Below, piece after piece: positions 26,331-34,531 of a stretch of 64,000 nucleotides of DNA. A program made the position numbers and the translations under genes. Each line of letters opens with the position of its first letter. Positions within the stretch are counted from its first letter, which is position 1. Where the stretch lies: contig NZ_BKZW01000001.1 in NCBI RefSeq assembly GCF_008974265.1, forward strand, positions 868,001-932,000, written 5' to 3'. Origin of the DNA: Dictyobacter vulcani (lineage in GTDB: Bacteria; Chloroflexota; Ktedonobacteria; Ktedonobacterales; Ktedonobacteraceae). The notes under the pieces were generated by a model, which was not told the origin of the DNA, did no database searches, and saw nothing but the letters and a program-made list of their open reading frames with translations.

Positions 26331-27906
26331 TGAGTCATCCCGAATTTTCGGGATGCTTTTCTAACACCTTTTATCTGACAAAGACTGTAATGTCTGGATA
26401 TTGGGAGCCAAAAGGTAGCCAAGGCTTGGACGATAGTCGTCCCACAGACGGCTGATCGCCCAACGTAAGCGGTAAAGCGGTGCAATAGCTTTTTTGCATC
26501 GCTTTCCGGTTCTTTTGCACTTCAAATGCAAGATCATTTCAACAAGATCCCCGTGGATAGGAGTGAGTAAATGGAGGAGAAAAGCATAAACAAGTGTCAC
26601 GATACCTAACAGCTTGAGTCGGTTTTCCATCGCGTACAAACGCGGACTCTCCATCGCCAGCTCACTCTTTCCATAGCGGAATACGAGTTCTATTTGCCAA
26701 CGTCTCCGATAAGCAAAAACAATCTCCCAAGCCTGCTCTGCAGTTCGAATACGCTCATTAGTTACCAGATACCAGACTTTCTTATTCACGCGAACTTTTA
26801 CGAGATAAAGTTGATACTCGTATTGCTCATGCCATATCGGCGCCCACCAAACATCACAAGGCATCTTTTCACCAGTATGGCTATCACGTATTTCTTTATG
26901 AGATAAATACTTTTTATGTAATCCAATCTGCCATAATTTCTTCTTTTCCCCTTTCTCATTGAAAAAGAAATGCCCTTTTTTCCAGCGAATCACAAAACGC
27001 ACACGTAATTTCTGTAACACTTGTATCCAAGGGCCTGATGCTGCTCCACGATCAAATATGTGAAGGAGCTGATCCCCCCATTTCCGAACAACTTTTCTCA
27101 ATAACTTTTCTTGTTGTTCTCTTAACTTTGTCGCATCATCACCTCTGGTAGTCCACCAGCTCATCACTGCTACTTTTACCCTTCCTTCCATTCCTATGAT
27201 CAATGCTGCTGTCCACTGCATTCCTGCCACTGTAATCGCTTTCTTTGGTGGAAAATTAAAGACCAGGCCTTTTTTTGAGCGCTGCAATCTTTTCGCTTTA
27301 CTAGAAGTTACTGGACAGATTCCTTCTAATTTCTCGCTTTCTGCTTTTTCTATGACACTCTCATCCCAAGGGCAAATAATCCTTTTCCCTTGTTCTCTCA
27401 TACGTGTCACCTCTTTATCAGCTTCTTCTAGTAAATAGTGATCTATCTGCAAAAAATTCCATTTTATGGAGCGAAGCAGGTTTCCCACTCTCTTCGTTCC
27501 AGCAGTCGCTGTTTTTGATTGCTGCGCATATCCATCGAGGTAGGAACCTAATTCACTCAAAAGTAGTCCCTGCTTGTTATTTCTGAAACGAATAATTGCA
27601 ACGCATACCTGTACTAACGTTCGCACTAACCTCTTATCTATCAGCCTATCAAGCACAATCAAAAGTGGCATAAGAAATTCTTCAAGCAATTGAGCTAATT
27701 CCTGTGATGCTCTCTGCGCATCTTGTTCCTCGGGTTGAAGTATGTCATACTGAAATGGCATGAGTTGGGGGCCTCCTGGTTTTTTGCTGTCAGTTGAATT
27801 TTTAACAGTTTAACTCAGGAGACCCCTCTTTGCCTAGTTCTTACTTTTCCGGTTTTCTCTCTTTCTTTCCGGCTAGAAATGTTCCTCAAAAATTCGGGAT
27901 GACTCA
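26331..27906 (-). mobile_element. IS4-type insertion sequence (about 1.58 kb)
   Basis: The ends form inverted repeats: TGAGTCATCCCGAATTTT at 26331-26348 and its exact complement ending at 27906, with the match continuing imperfectly inward. Both sides are flanked by the dinucleotide TA (26329-26330, 27907-27908), which is either a 2-bp target duplication or an outward extension of the repeat. One transposase gene fills the element. The element is intact and its ends are exact, so it looks recently active. The same end sequence recurs in a short element at 30853-30981. Confidence 0.85.
26361..27761 (-). CDS. IS4-like DDE transposase
   Basis: A 466-residue transposase filling the insertion sequence. 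The YREK signature of the IS4 group is exact: Y-(2)-R-(3)-E-(6)-K in YRRRWQIELVFRYGK, whose Glu is the third catalytic acid. The other two acids are probably the Asp in CPWDESVIEK and that in HIFDRGAASG. Between them lies the insertion domain of mixed sheet. The 22 N-terminal residues are acidic and the C-terminus ends with the terminal-repeat region. Length and frame are intact, so the transposase may be functional. Confidence 0.92.
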   Translation of the reverse strand: MPFQYDILQPEEQDAQRASQELAQLLEEFLMPLLIVLDRLIDKRLVRTLVQVCVAIIRFRNNKQGLLLSELGSYLDGYAQQSKTATAGTKRVGNLLRSIKWNFLQIDHYLLEEADKEVTRMREQGKRIICPWDESVIEKAESEKLEGICPVTSSKAKRLQRSKKGLVFNFPPKKAITVAGMQWTAALIIGMEGRVKVAVMSWWTTRGDDATKLREQQEKLLRKVVRKWGDQLLHIFDRGAASGPWIQVLQKLRVRFVIRWKKGHFFFNEKGEKKKLWQIGLHKKYLSHKEIRDSHTGEKMPCDVWWAPIWHEQYEYQLYLVKVRVNKKVWYLVTNERIRTAEQAWEIVFAYRRRWQIELVFRYGKSELAMESPRLYAMENRLKLLGIVTLVYAFLLHLLTPIHGDLVEMILHLKCKRTGKRCKKAIAPLYRLRWAISRLWDDYRPSLGYLLAPNIQTLQSLSDKRC

Positions 27907-28037
27907 TAGAAGTATGGGTGCTTTAGCGCCCGAGTGCGGCTGACTGCATGCTCCCCGATGAGGGTAGGAATCAAACACTATCTGAAGAGCAAGCAGTGGA
28001 AAAGTAAAGATTGTTACATAAAGGAAAGCGTTGTGTT

Positions 28038-28909
28038 ATGGAAGAAGAGCTGATCAGTCAGTTTGGGGCTCCTGATGCTCCTCATTGTAATCCTGAAACG
28101 GCAAAGGTTGCTATTATTCCCGCCCCCCTGGAATATAGTGTGTGCTATATGGAAGGAACACGGATGGGTCCTCAGGCTATTTTAAATGCGTCCAGCCAGA
28201 TGGAGCTTTATGATGAGGAACTGGATTGCTGTCCGATTGAGGCAGGTGTCTATACCTATCCCGTCTTAGATTATAGTGGAATGGATCACGCGACGGCCTT
28301 GAAGACCACTGGAGATGCGGTCCGCAAGGCACTGGCACAGGGACAGATTCCCTTAACGCTGGGGGCGAACACTCGTTATCAGCACCGGTCATTGCAGCCG
28401 TTCACGAACAGTATCCGGATCTGACCGTGGTGCATATTGATGCCCATGGAGATCTACGTGATGAATACGAAGGAACCCCACTATCGCATGCCTCAATCGA
28501 ACGTCGCGTAGTAGCTATGGGAATTCCACTCCTGGAGATCGGTATTCGCAGCTTTAGTCCTGAAGAAGCTGCATTTATGCGCACGCAACCAGATGTCGCG
28601 ATTGTCTGGGCTTACCAGTTAGCGAAAGGCCTGGCTCGTATTCCCTGGGAACGCCTGAGCAAACATACCTATGTAACCATTGACCTGGATGCGTTTGATC
28701 CCGGCGAGATGCCCGCCGTCGGTACACCTGAACCAGGTGGTTTAAGCTGGTATCAGGTCCTTGAACTGTTTCAAGAAATCAATCAGCGCAGCACCATCGT
28801 TGGTATGGATGTTGTTGAGTTATGTCCCATGGAAGGCCAGACCCGTGCTGATTTTCTAGCTGCCAAACTGGTCTACAAGATGATTGGCTATCGCCTCTTC
28901 TCCAAATAA
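28038..28909 (+). CDS. speB: Agmatinase / ureohydrolase (SpeB family), frameshifted
   Basis: A manganese ureohydrolase that would turn agmatine into putrescine and urea, fitting with the adjacent DHS-like and speD genes. The frame breaks at the G-run 28361-28365: five Gs where six would give LGGEHSL, with the metal-ligand His. One base restored gives a 290-residue protein. The other metal motifs are intact downstream: IDAHGDLRD (near 28438) and IDLDAFDPG (near 28681). Start ATG 28038 follows AAGGA by 12 bases; a TTG at 28011 is less likely. In this sequence translation would stop at 28424, before most metal ligands. Arginase or formiminoglutamase is possible, but the context favours agmatinase. 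Confidence 0.85.
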
Positions 28910-28921
28910 GCTGACAGCAGT

Positions 28922-28961
28922 GGATATCTGTAGAGAGCAGATGTGACTATTACAGATATCC
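28922..28961 (+). terminator. Inverted repeat after the agmatinase gene
   Basis: GGATATCTGTA (28922-28932) and TACAGATATCC (28951-28961) form a perfect 11-bp stem with an 18-base loop. No T-run follows, so it is a weak terminator or a mRNA 3' protector. Confidence 0.5.
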
Positions 28962-29438
28962 CCCTCTTCAATAGCATTAGAGCGGCTACCAAAGTGCTGG
29001 CACTTTTTGGCCGTGCCAGACGAGTTATATAGGAAGCATTTTATCCCTTTTCTCCGCCTCACGGCTAGTTTACAGGGGACAGGCCATTATGGGTAGAGTA
29101 GTAGAAAGATCAAAAGTTGTGGTATACTAACAGGGACGCGCCCCACCAATCCTGGCATCACGGAGCACAGCGCGTTAAGCATTGCAGAGTAGATGCGGAA
29201 CGACTGACGGGAGGAAATCTCGATGAAGATCTTGCCGATCTGTCCACTACTTTTAGTACATCCCCATATGGTACGCCATGCCATTCAATCAGATGAGTAA
29301 AGGCGCTAAAGAAGGCGATGGAAGACACAAGAAGCTTCCACGTAAGCTCATCCAAACAATACGGGTTGCCAATGCGCCAAAGCAAGCCGCGGAAGCGAAT
29401 GTCTGATTGCTTTTTACAGCTTGACATTGAAAGGAAAC
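28962..29438. other. About 480-bp intergenic region
   Basis: No gene with family resemblance is seen on either strand. Short open frames overlap each other and have no ribosome sites. It must hold the promoter of the low-complexity protein. Confidence 0.35.
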
Positions 29439-30833
29439 ATGACCAGAGAATTCAACAAGCAACGACGAGATGGCTCACGTCCGCCATTTCGCAATTCAAC
29501 CTCCAACCGCTACGGAGAAGAGAAGTCTTCACGTCCAGCTCGGCCTCGCCTCAACCGAGAAATGGTAGATCGCGCCTGGGAGAATGGAGCAGCACGAACA
29601 CACGCGGATTACCATCCACGTAGTTCCAATGGATCAGCTCAATCTCCACGTAATAACTGGCGCAGAAATAACAACGACAATTCCTCCCAGCAAACACAAG
29701 GTGATCGCCGACCTTATGGCCAGCGTCAGGGCGGCAATTATCAACGCTCAGAGCGTCCTTATGGCAATCAACAGGGTCCACGCTCCCGACCCTTTAATAA
29801 CGGCAACCGCTTTGATGAAACCGGTGCTGATAAGCCAGGATACGGTAATCGTCCTGCCTATGGCAATCGTTCTAATGATGGGGGTACTGGCCGACCCGGT
29901 TATGGCAATCGCCCTGCCTACGGTAATCGTTCTAATGATGGGGATACTGGCCGACCCGGTTATGGCAGTCGTCCTGCCTATGGCAATCGTTCTAATGATG
30001 GGGATACTGGCCGACCCGGTTATGGCAGTCGTCCTGCCTATGGCAATCGTTCTAATGATGGGGATACTGGCCGACCCGGTTATGGCAGTCGTCCTGCCTA
30101 TGGCAATCGCGCAGGTCAGGGATATGGTAATCGCCGCAGTACTGGTGAAACTACCTATAATCCAAAAGGACGTCCGGGATCTCGACCGCAAGCGCCAAAT
30201 TCCGCTCCATCAGCCCAGCCCGAATATACGCCTGGCACGCGCGGGGCTGCACGCCATACACGTCCGGACAAGAAAGCCGATGGGCGTGGCAATCCACGCC
30301 AATCCTTTCGCCCACGTCCTCAAGCTCCACGTGCTCCCAATCCACGCTGGTTAAGCAGGCCAGAAGTTCAGAAAGCACGTGATGAGGAGCGTCAAAAAGA
30401 GTACATGCAACAGTTCGAGGGTGATTACGAACAGTTTGATGACTCAGAAATGCCACAGCGACCCTTTATACAGACCGAGCATGGCAAGCGCTACCCTCGT
30501 CAACGTAGTGAGCAGGGACCAGAAAAACATGTGACACGCTTACCAAATGGCCGTGTCATCAAAGGTTCGCGGCCCGCTCAACGCAAAAATGCTCAGTTCT
30601 GGACAGACATCGATGATGATACGGAAAAGCTCGTCGAGCAGGTAACTGAGCGAACACCTGTAGAAGATCCAGATGCCGAGGATTCCAGATCGACATCTAC
30701 CAACCGAGCGCCACGACGCTCAGGCACTTCACGGGGTAAAAAGGTTGGTAAAAAAGCTGAGAGTAAAAAGTCATCAGGACCAAGTGGCCCGAAGCCTTCA
30801 CAAAAAGGCTTTAAATGGCCATCTCAGCAGTAA
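29439..30833 (+). CDS. Low-complexity Gly/Arg/Asn-rich protein with 20-residue tandem repeats
   Basis: A 464-residue, very basic, mostly disordered protein. Residues about 10-130 are rich in Arg, Asn, Gln and Ser. Residues about 135-225 hold five tandem units of 20 residues, each built on PGYG[NS]RPAYGNR with an NDGDTGR filler. Residues 230-330 are Pro/Arg-rich; a charged segment (WTDIDDDTEKLVEQVTERTP) and a Lys/Ser/Gly tail end it. Family unknown. The Tyr/Arg/Gly pattern resembles RNA-binding or phase-separating proteins. The start at 29439 follows AAAGGA with a short gap. Three more reading frames stay open over the repeats only because of the repeated composition. Confidence 0.75.
   Translation: MTREFNKQRRDGSRPPFRNSTSNRYGEEKSSRPARPRLNREMVDRAWENGAARTHADYHPRSSNGSAQSPRNNWRRNNNDNSSQQTQGDRRPYGQRQGGNYQRSERPYGNQQGPRSRPFNNGNRFDETGADKPGYGNRPAYGNRSNDGGTGRPGYGNRPAYGNRSNDGDTGRPGYGSRPAYGNRSNDGDTGRPGYGSRPAYGNRSNDGDTGRPGYGSRPAYGNRAGQGYGNRRSTGETTYNPKGRPGSRPQAPNSAPSAQPEYTPGTRGAARHTRPDKKADGRGNPRQSFRPRPQAPRAPNPRWLSRPEVQKARDEERQKEYMQQFEGDYEQFDDSEMPQRPFIQTEHGKRYPRQRSEQGPEKHVTRLPNGRVIKGSRPAQRKNAQFWTDIDDDTEKLVEQVTERTPVEDPDAEDSRSTSTNRAPRRSGTSRGKKVGKKAESKKSSGPSGPKPSQKGFKWPSQQ
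29840..30112 (+). repeat. 60-bp coding minisatellite, about 4.5-5 units
   Basis: Units with a period of exactly 60 bases begin near 29841, 29881, 29941, 30001 and 30061 in the sequence lines; units 3 and 4 are essentially identical and the first differs by a GGGGGTACTGG/GGGGATACTGG change. The period is a multiple of three, so copy number can change without breaking the frame. Confidence 0.85.
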
Positions 30834-30852
30834 GTATTCGTTTTTCAAGCAA

Positions 30853-30981
30853 TGATGCATCCCGAATTTTTTCCATGGGGATCAGGATTCCCCCACCGGA
30901 GATACTTCTGGACCCAGATCAGCGGCGCATAGCCATTGATCATCCAGCTTGTCGCACGGGGCAAAAATTCGGGATGACTCA
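30853..30981. mobile_element. Short MITE-like element with the ends of the IS4-type element
   Basis: TGATGCATCCCGAATTTTT (30853-30871) faces AAAAATTCGGGATGACTCA (30963-30981). The inner 15 bases are the same as the ends of the IS at 26331-27906; only two outer bases differ. The 129-bp body has no coding capacity. It fits a non-autonomous derivative mobilised by that transposase, or a remnant. It lies in the gap between the low-complexity protein and the radical SAM gene. Confidence 0.7.
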
Positions 30982-31023
30982 TGTTTTATCAATGGTCAAT
31001 TTACTAAACAGCCAACATTGAGT

Positions 31024-31041
31024 ACCCCTCTCAGGAGGGGT
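31024..31041 (+). promoter_or_regulatory. Hairpin immediately upstream of the radical SAM gene
   Basis: ACCCCTC / GAGGGGT (7-bp stem, TCAG loop) overlaps an AGGAGG sequence. The working ribosome site is probably GGAG at 31044-31047, 8 bases before the ATG. The hairpin may be a transcription or translation control, or the end of the upstream transcript. Confidence 0.35.
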
Positions 31042-31055
31042 TCGGAGTAGCTTGT

Positions 31056-32000
31056 ATGTCTTATCCCAGCTATCTCAATCTCTACGAAACAGGCGAATTG
31101 GCAAAACGTGCAAATGCCGCCTGGGATGTTTTGCGCAGTTGTACTATCTGTCCGCAGAATTGCCGCTGTGACCGTACCGCTGGAAAAACTGGCGTTTGCC
31201 ATTCTGGCACAGAAGCTATTGTGGCCTCATGGAATGTTCATCGACGTGAAGAGCCCCCCATCAGTGGCACACGTGGCGCCGGTACGATCTTCTTTGGCTA
31301 TTGCCAGGCACGGTGCACCTATTGTCAGAATTTCTCACTCAGCCAGGGTGGTCTGGGACATCGTGTTGGGCCAGAACGCCTGGCGGATATGATGCTCTAT
31401 TTGCAGAAGAAAAACTGCCATAATCTGGATCTGGTGACGCCAACCCACTTCGTGCCACAAATTCTAGCAGCACTCGTCATCGCCTGTGAGAAGGGCTTAC
31501 GTCTGCCGCTTGTGTATAATTGCGCGGGTTATGAAAACCTGGAGACGCTACAGTTACTGGATGGTGTGGTTGATATCTATCTGCCAGATTCAAAGTATTC
31601 TGATAATAAAAATGCGCTACGTACCTCCAAAATGCCTCGCTATGTTGATCATAATCAGGTGTCTTTGCGAGAAATGTATCGCCAGGTTGGTCCGCTTCAA
31701 TTAGATGAAGAGGGAATTGCACGGCGCGGTTTACTCATTCGCCACCTCGTGATGCCAGAAGATGTTTCGGGCACCCGTGACGTATTACGCTGGATTGCCG
31801 AGGAATTGGGACCTGATACACCAGTAAGCCTGATGGATCAGTATTTTCCAGCCTGGAAAGCTGTCAATGATCCTGTACTTAATCGACGCTTATCCTGGGC
31901 AGAATATAATACCGCCCTGGATGCGCTCGATGAGTTTAACTTCACTGCCGGATACGTCCAGGAAGATCTGGTTGAAGTCGATACAACATCTGATACGTAA
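31056..32000 (+). CDS. Radical SAM protein, PflX / COG1313 type
   Basis: A 314-residue radical SAM enzyme of the PflX (COG1313) family, related to pyruvate formate-lyase activases. The cluster motif is C-x3-C-x2-C in CQARCTYCQN. An N-terminal Cys-rich segment (CTICPQNCRCDR, then GKTGVC) precedes it at about residues 28-50, as in the family. The SAM-binding GxGxG-like and late motifs (LVTPTHFVPQIL, YNCAGYENLE) are present. Its substrate is unknown; related proteins activate glycyl radical enzymes or modify proteins, and no glycyl radical enzyme is seen in this window. It starts at ATG 31056 after GGAG. The next gene lies 218 bases on. Confidence 0.88.
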   Translation: MSYPSYLNLYETGELAKRANAAWDVLRSCTICPQNCRCDRTAGKTGVCHSGTEAIVASWNVHRREEPPISGTRGAGTIFFGYCQARCTYCQNFSLSQGGLGHRVGPERLADMMLYLQKKNCHNLDLVTPTHFVPQILAALVIACEKGLRLPLVYNCAGYENLETLQLLDGVVDIYLPDSKYSDNKNALRTSKMPRYVDHNQVSLREMYRQVGPLQLDEEGIARRGLLIRHLVMPEDVSGTRDVLRWIAEELGPDTPVSLMDQYFPAWKAVNDPVLNRRLSWAEYNTALDALDEFNFTAGYVQEDLVEVDTTSDT

Positions 32001-32218
32001 TACTGATAAAGAGTTATCATTATGGCTTTAGCAAGCTAGTCAAGATTACTCTGTCATACAATGGACCAGGCACGTTATAATCTGTAGGGGAAAGCTACAT
32101 CTCTCAATGTGAGAAAAGTAATGGCAGTCGTAAGGATCTGACATACCTTGTAACCTACATAAGCTGTCAGAGGACATCTGGTTACGTGCTAGAAGACATG
32201 TAAAATTGGAGAACCCTT

Positions 32219-33208
32219 ATGAACACTACGGCCACGTTGAGCCGAATATTCGCAGGCATCCAGCCTGAACTTGATCAAGTGGATGCCCTCTTTCAGGAAA
32301 GAGCAACATCTGGACTCTCAATCCTTAATTCTGCTTCCATGCATGCGCTTGCTTCACCAGGTAAACGCTTACGGACAGCTTTAACTGTGCTCTCTGGAAA
32401 ACTTAATCACTATGATTTTGAAAAATTATTGCAATTGAGTGTGGCTTTTGAAATGGTTCACCTGGCCACGCTTATTCATGATGACATTATTGATGAAGCC
32501 TCGACACGGCGCGGCAATCCTACCGTGAATGCTCTCTGGGGCGATAAGATCGCTATCCTGTTGGGCGATTATTATCTGGCTAAAACGTCCGGTCTGATTG
32601 CTGAGATTGAAAATCCACGCATTGATCGCCTGTTCGCAGATACGGTTGCCACGGTATGTGAAGGCACGATCCTCGAAATGATGACATCCGGTCGCGCGGA
32701 TCTCACGGTTGAAACCTATTTCGAAAAAATTAAAAATAAGACGGCGTGCTTGATTGCGGCATGTGCTAAAGGTGGCGCGATTTTGAGCGATGCGACGGAT
32801 GAGCAGGTTGAGTTTCTGCACTCCTATGGCTTAAATCTGGGCATTGCCTTCCAAATCATTGATGACATTCTGGATTACACTGAAGATCAAACCACCATTG
32901 GTAAACCTGCCGGCAATGACTTGCGTCAGGGTATGGTAACACTCCCATTAATCTATGCCTTACAAGAAACACCCCAAAATGGCCATCAGGTCCAGGTACA
33001 AAGCTTACTCAATAGCGATGAGCACAATGAAAAAGATATATTGGACATAGTAGATTGGGTAACTCACGGCTATGGCGTCACTATGTCGATGAAAGAAGCC
33101 CACAATTATGCTAATAAAGCGCGTGAGGATCTTTATCATTTTCCTAAATCGCCCGATCGTGATGTATTAGATGAGCTGATCGATTTTGTGATTAGCCGCA
33201 GACGTTAG
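32219..33208 (+). CDS. Polyprenyl diphosphate synthase (trans-isoprenyl, heptaprenyl/octaprenyl type)
   Basis: A 329-residue all-helical synthase that lengthens farnesyl or geranylgeranyl diphosphate with isopentenyl diphosphate to make the menaquinone side chain. Both aspartate motifs are present: first HDDIID at about residue 89 and second IIDDILDYTED at about residue 214. Residues before the first Asp motif are small (MVHLATLIH), consistent with a long-chain product. Start ATG 32219 follows GGAG by 7 bases. A ubiE/menG-type methyltransferase starts 16 bases downstream, so the pair is a menaquinone-biosynthesis operon. Confidence 0.93.
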   Translation: MNTTATLSRIFAGIQPELDQVDALFQERATSGLSILNSASMHALASPGKRLRTALTVLSGKLNHYDFEKLLQLSVAFEMVHLATLIHDDIIDEASTRRGNPTVNALWGDKIAILLGDYYLAKTSGLIAEIENPRIDRLFADTVATVCEGTILEMMTSGRADLTVETYFEKIKNKTACLIAACAKGGAILSDATDEQVEFLHSYGLNLGIAFQIIDDILDYTEDQTTIGKPAGNDLRQGMVTLPLIYALQETPQNGHQVQVQSLLNSDEHNEKDILDIVDWVTHGYGVTMSMKEAHNYANKAREDLYHFPKSPDRDVLDELIDFVISRRR

Positions 33209-33224
33209 TGGAATAAAAAAAACA

Positions 33225-33971
33225 ATGACAACAAATACTGCTTTAGAAGAAAAATTTCGTGAAGTCGGGGGCAAACGTCCCTATGTACAGCGACTGTTTG
33301 GACGGATCGCTGGTGTCTATGATTTGATGAACAAGTTAATGAGCCTGGGATTGGATGGCTACTGGCGCAAACGCGCCGCACGCTATCTGGCTCTGGCCAC
33401 TGGTCAAACGGGACTGGATCTTGGTGCAGGGACTGCTGATCTTTCTATCGCAGTTATCAATGGCTCGGGCCCTGGCACCAAAATGATTGGGATGGATATC
33501 ACTCCCGAGATGCTGGATGAAGGACGCCGTAAGCTAGTTCGCATGGGATTGCAGGACCGCATCGAGCTACGTGTTGGTGATGCCGAACATATCGAGCTCC
33601 CAGATAATAGTGTCGATGGTTGTTGCTCAGCCTTTACGGTACGCAACCTGACAAACATTAAGCAAGGATTCAGTGAGATGTTGCGGGTCGTTCGTCCTGG
33701 TGGCCGGGTAGTCTGCCTGGAAATCAGCCATCCTCCTGGTAAAATCTTTGGCACGCTCTTCTATCTATACTTCTATAAACTGGCCCCCCTGTTCGGTACG
33801 GTGATCGGGAAGGCTTTTGAAGAGTATAACTATCTACCCAACTCGCTTACAACGTTTCCGAAGGCGCCAGCTTTGAAGGAAATTATGGAAGAAGCAGGAT
33901 GGAGTGATGTGCGTTACTATTACCTCAACGGTGGCATCGTTGCTATCCATGTTGGTACAAAAGCTGAGTGA
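33225..33971 (+). CDS. ubiE: Demethylmenaquinone methyltransferase (UbiE/MenG)
   Basis: A 248-residue SAM-dependent methyltransferase catalysing the last step of menaquinone synthesis. The UbiE signature is seen: YDLMNKLMSLGLDGYWRK at the N-terminus, the SAM motif LDLGAGTADLS, and the mid-motif ITPEMLDEGR-x-K. The C-terminal pattern DSVDGCCSAFTVRNLTN matches the ubiE 'NRNVxD' type region. Length is normal for MenG. It has a weak ribosome site and follows the prenyl synthase closely. This is consistent with a menaquinone-based respiratory chain, the likely acceptor for NADH-driven electron flow. A long hairpin ends the operon. Confidence 0.94.
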   Translation: MTTNTALEEKFREVGGKRPYVQRLFGRIAGVYDLMNKLMSLGLDGYWRKRAARYLALATGQTGLDLGAGTADLSIAVINGSGPGTKMIGMDITPEMLDEGRRKLVRMGLQDRIELRVGDAEHIELPDNSVDGCCSAFTVRNLTNIKQGFSEMLRVVRPGGRVVCLEISHPPGKIFGTLFYLYFYKLAPLFGTVIGKAFEEYNYLPNSLTTFPKAPALKEIMEEAGWSDVRYYYLNGGIVAIHVGTKAE

Positions 33972-33986
33972 ACAGCTCCCTGGTTG

Positions 33987-34046
33987 GTGAAGATTGATTG
34001 CATTCATTCTGTGGCATAAAATTGGATGAATACAATCAATCTTCAC
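33987..34046 (+). terminator. Hairpin after ubiE
   Basis: GTGAAGATTGATTG (33987-34000) pairs perfectly with CAATCAATCTTCAC (34033-34046), with a further inner match ATTCAT / ATGAAT. It is followed by TTTA only, but acts between convergent genes. Confidence 0.6.
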
Positions 34047-34054
34047 TTTATGTA

Positions 34055-34450
34055 TTATCCCTTTTTTCTTCCAATAGATGAGATGTTTCCTAGAAAACTC
34101 TCCAGCGCAGTTGCCAGATCGTGGATCTGGGCGGCTTCAACCATGGAGACCTCATGACCCGCATGTGCAATGCGATACAGCAATTGAACAGTAGGATGTT
34201 TCGTCGAGGAGGTTTCTCTAGAAGGGGCGCCAAGCAAGGATGCCCGCATCGCATCGACACTGGCGTTTACTTGCTCTAGATCAGAAACGTCAATAAAACT
34301 GGTAGCTCGGGGCGTTGAATCCTGCCCGGATCCATTGCTTGCCTCCCACTGACGCCTGGCACGCTTACCAGCCGAACAATAACAAAAACGTGGTTGGTCC
34401 GCATCAGAATTAATTAAACCGCTGTCATCACAAATTGGACAAATTGGCAT
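34055..34450 (-). CDS. Small zinc-ribbon-like hypothetical protein
   Basis: A 131-residue protein starting behind AAGGAGAGAGG. The N-terminus MPICPICDDSG plus RFCYCSAGK gives C-x2-C...C-x-C, a likely zinc site that resembles the DnaJ-type Cys-rich repeat or a short zinc ribbon. The middle is Ser/Thr-rich and the C-terminal half is helical. Family not recognised. It is downstream of the mrp-Nudix pair on the same strand, separated by 81 bases, and may be co-transcribed. Confidence 0.65.
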   Translation of the reverse strand: MPICPICDDSGLINSDADQPRFCYCSAGKRARRQWEASNGSGQDSTPRATSFIDVSDLEQVNASVDAMRASLLGAPSRETSSTKHPTVQLLYRIAHAGHEVSMVEAAQIHDLATALESFLGNISSIGRKKG

Positions 34451-34531
34451 TGCCTCTCTCCTTGCTCGTCCAGCGTAGCCGCTGGCTCTTTCCCACTATA
34501 TCATACATAGGAAAGATCCTTCTCTACAGCT

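Larger units (their letters stand above)
26259..27981. repeat. Foldback (inverted repeat) element interrupted by an insertion sequence
   Basis: The 14-base sequence ATAGTGTTTGATTC at 26259-26272 is repeated exactly in inverse orientation at 27968-27981. Further in, the arms share GCATG...GCAC in the same order with small gaps. Removing the insertion sequence leaves a 145-bp imperfect palindrome with the insertion point almost exactly at its centre (about 70 and 73 bases of arm). It was probably a small foldback element lying between speD and the agmatinase gene before the IS landed. Confidence 0.6.

Noticed and set aside
29584..30354. A 256-residue open frame in the +1 shifted frame over the repeats, and a 147-residue antisense frame
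   Set aside because: Both stay open only because the 60-bp repeat has no stop in those frames. Amino acid content is implausible (long runs of Met, Ile, Val) and no ribosome sites are seen.
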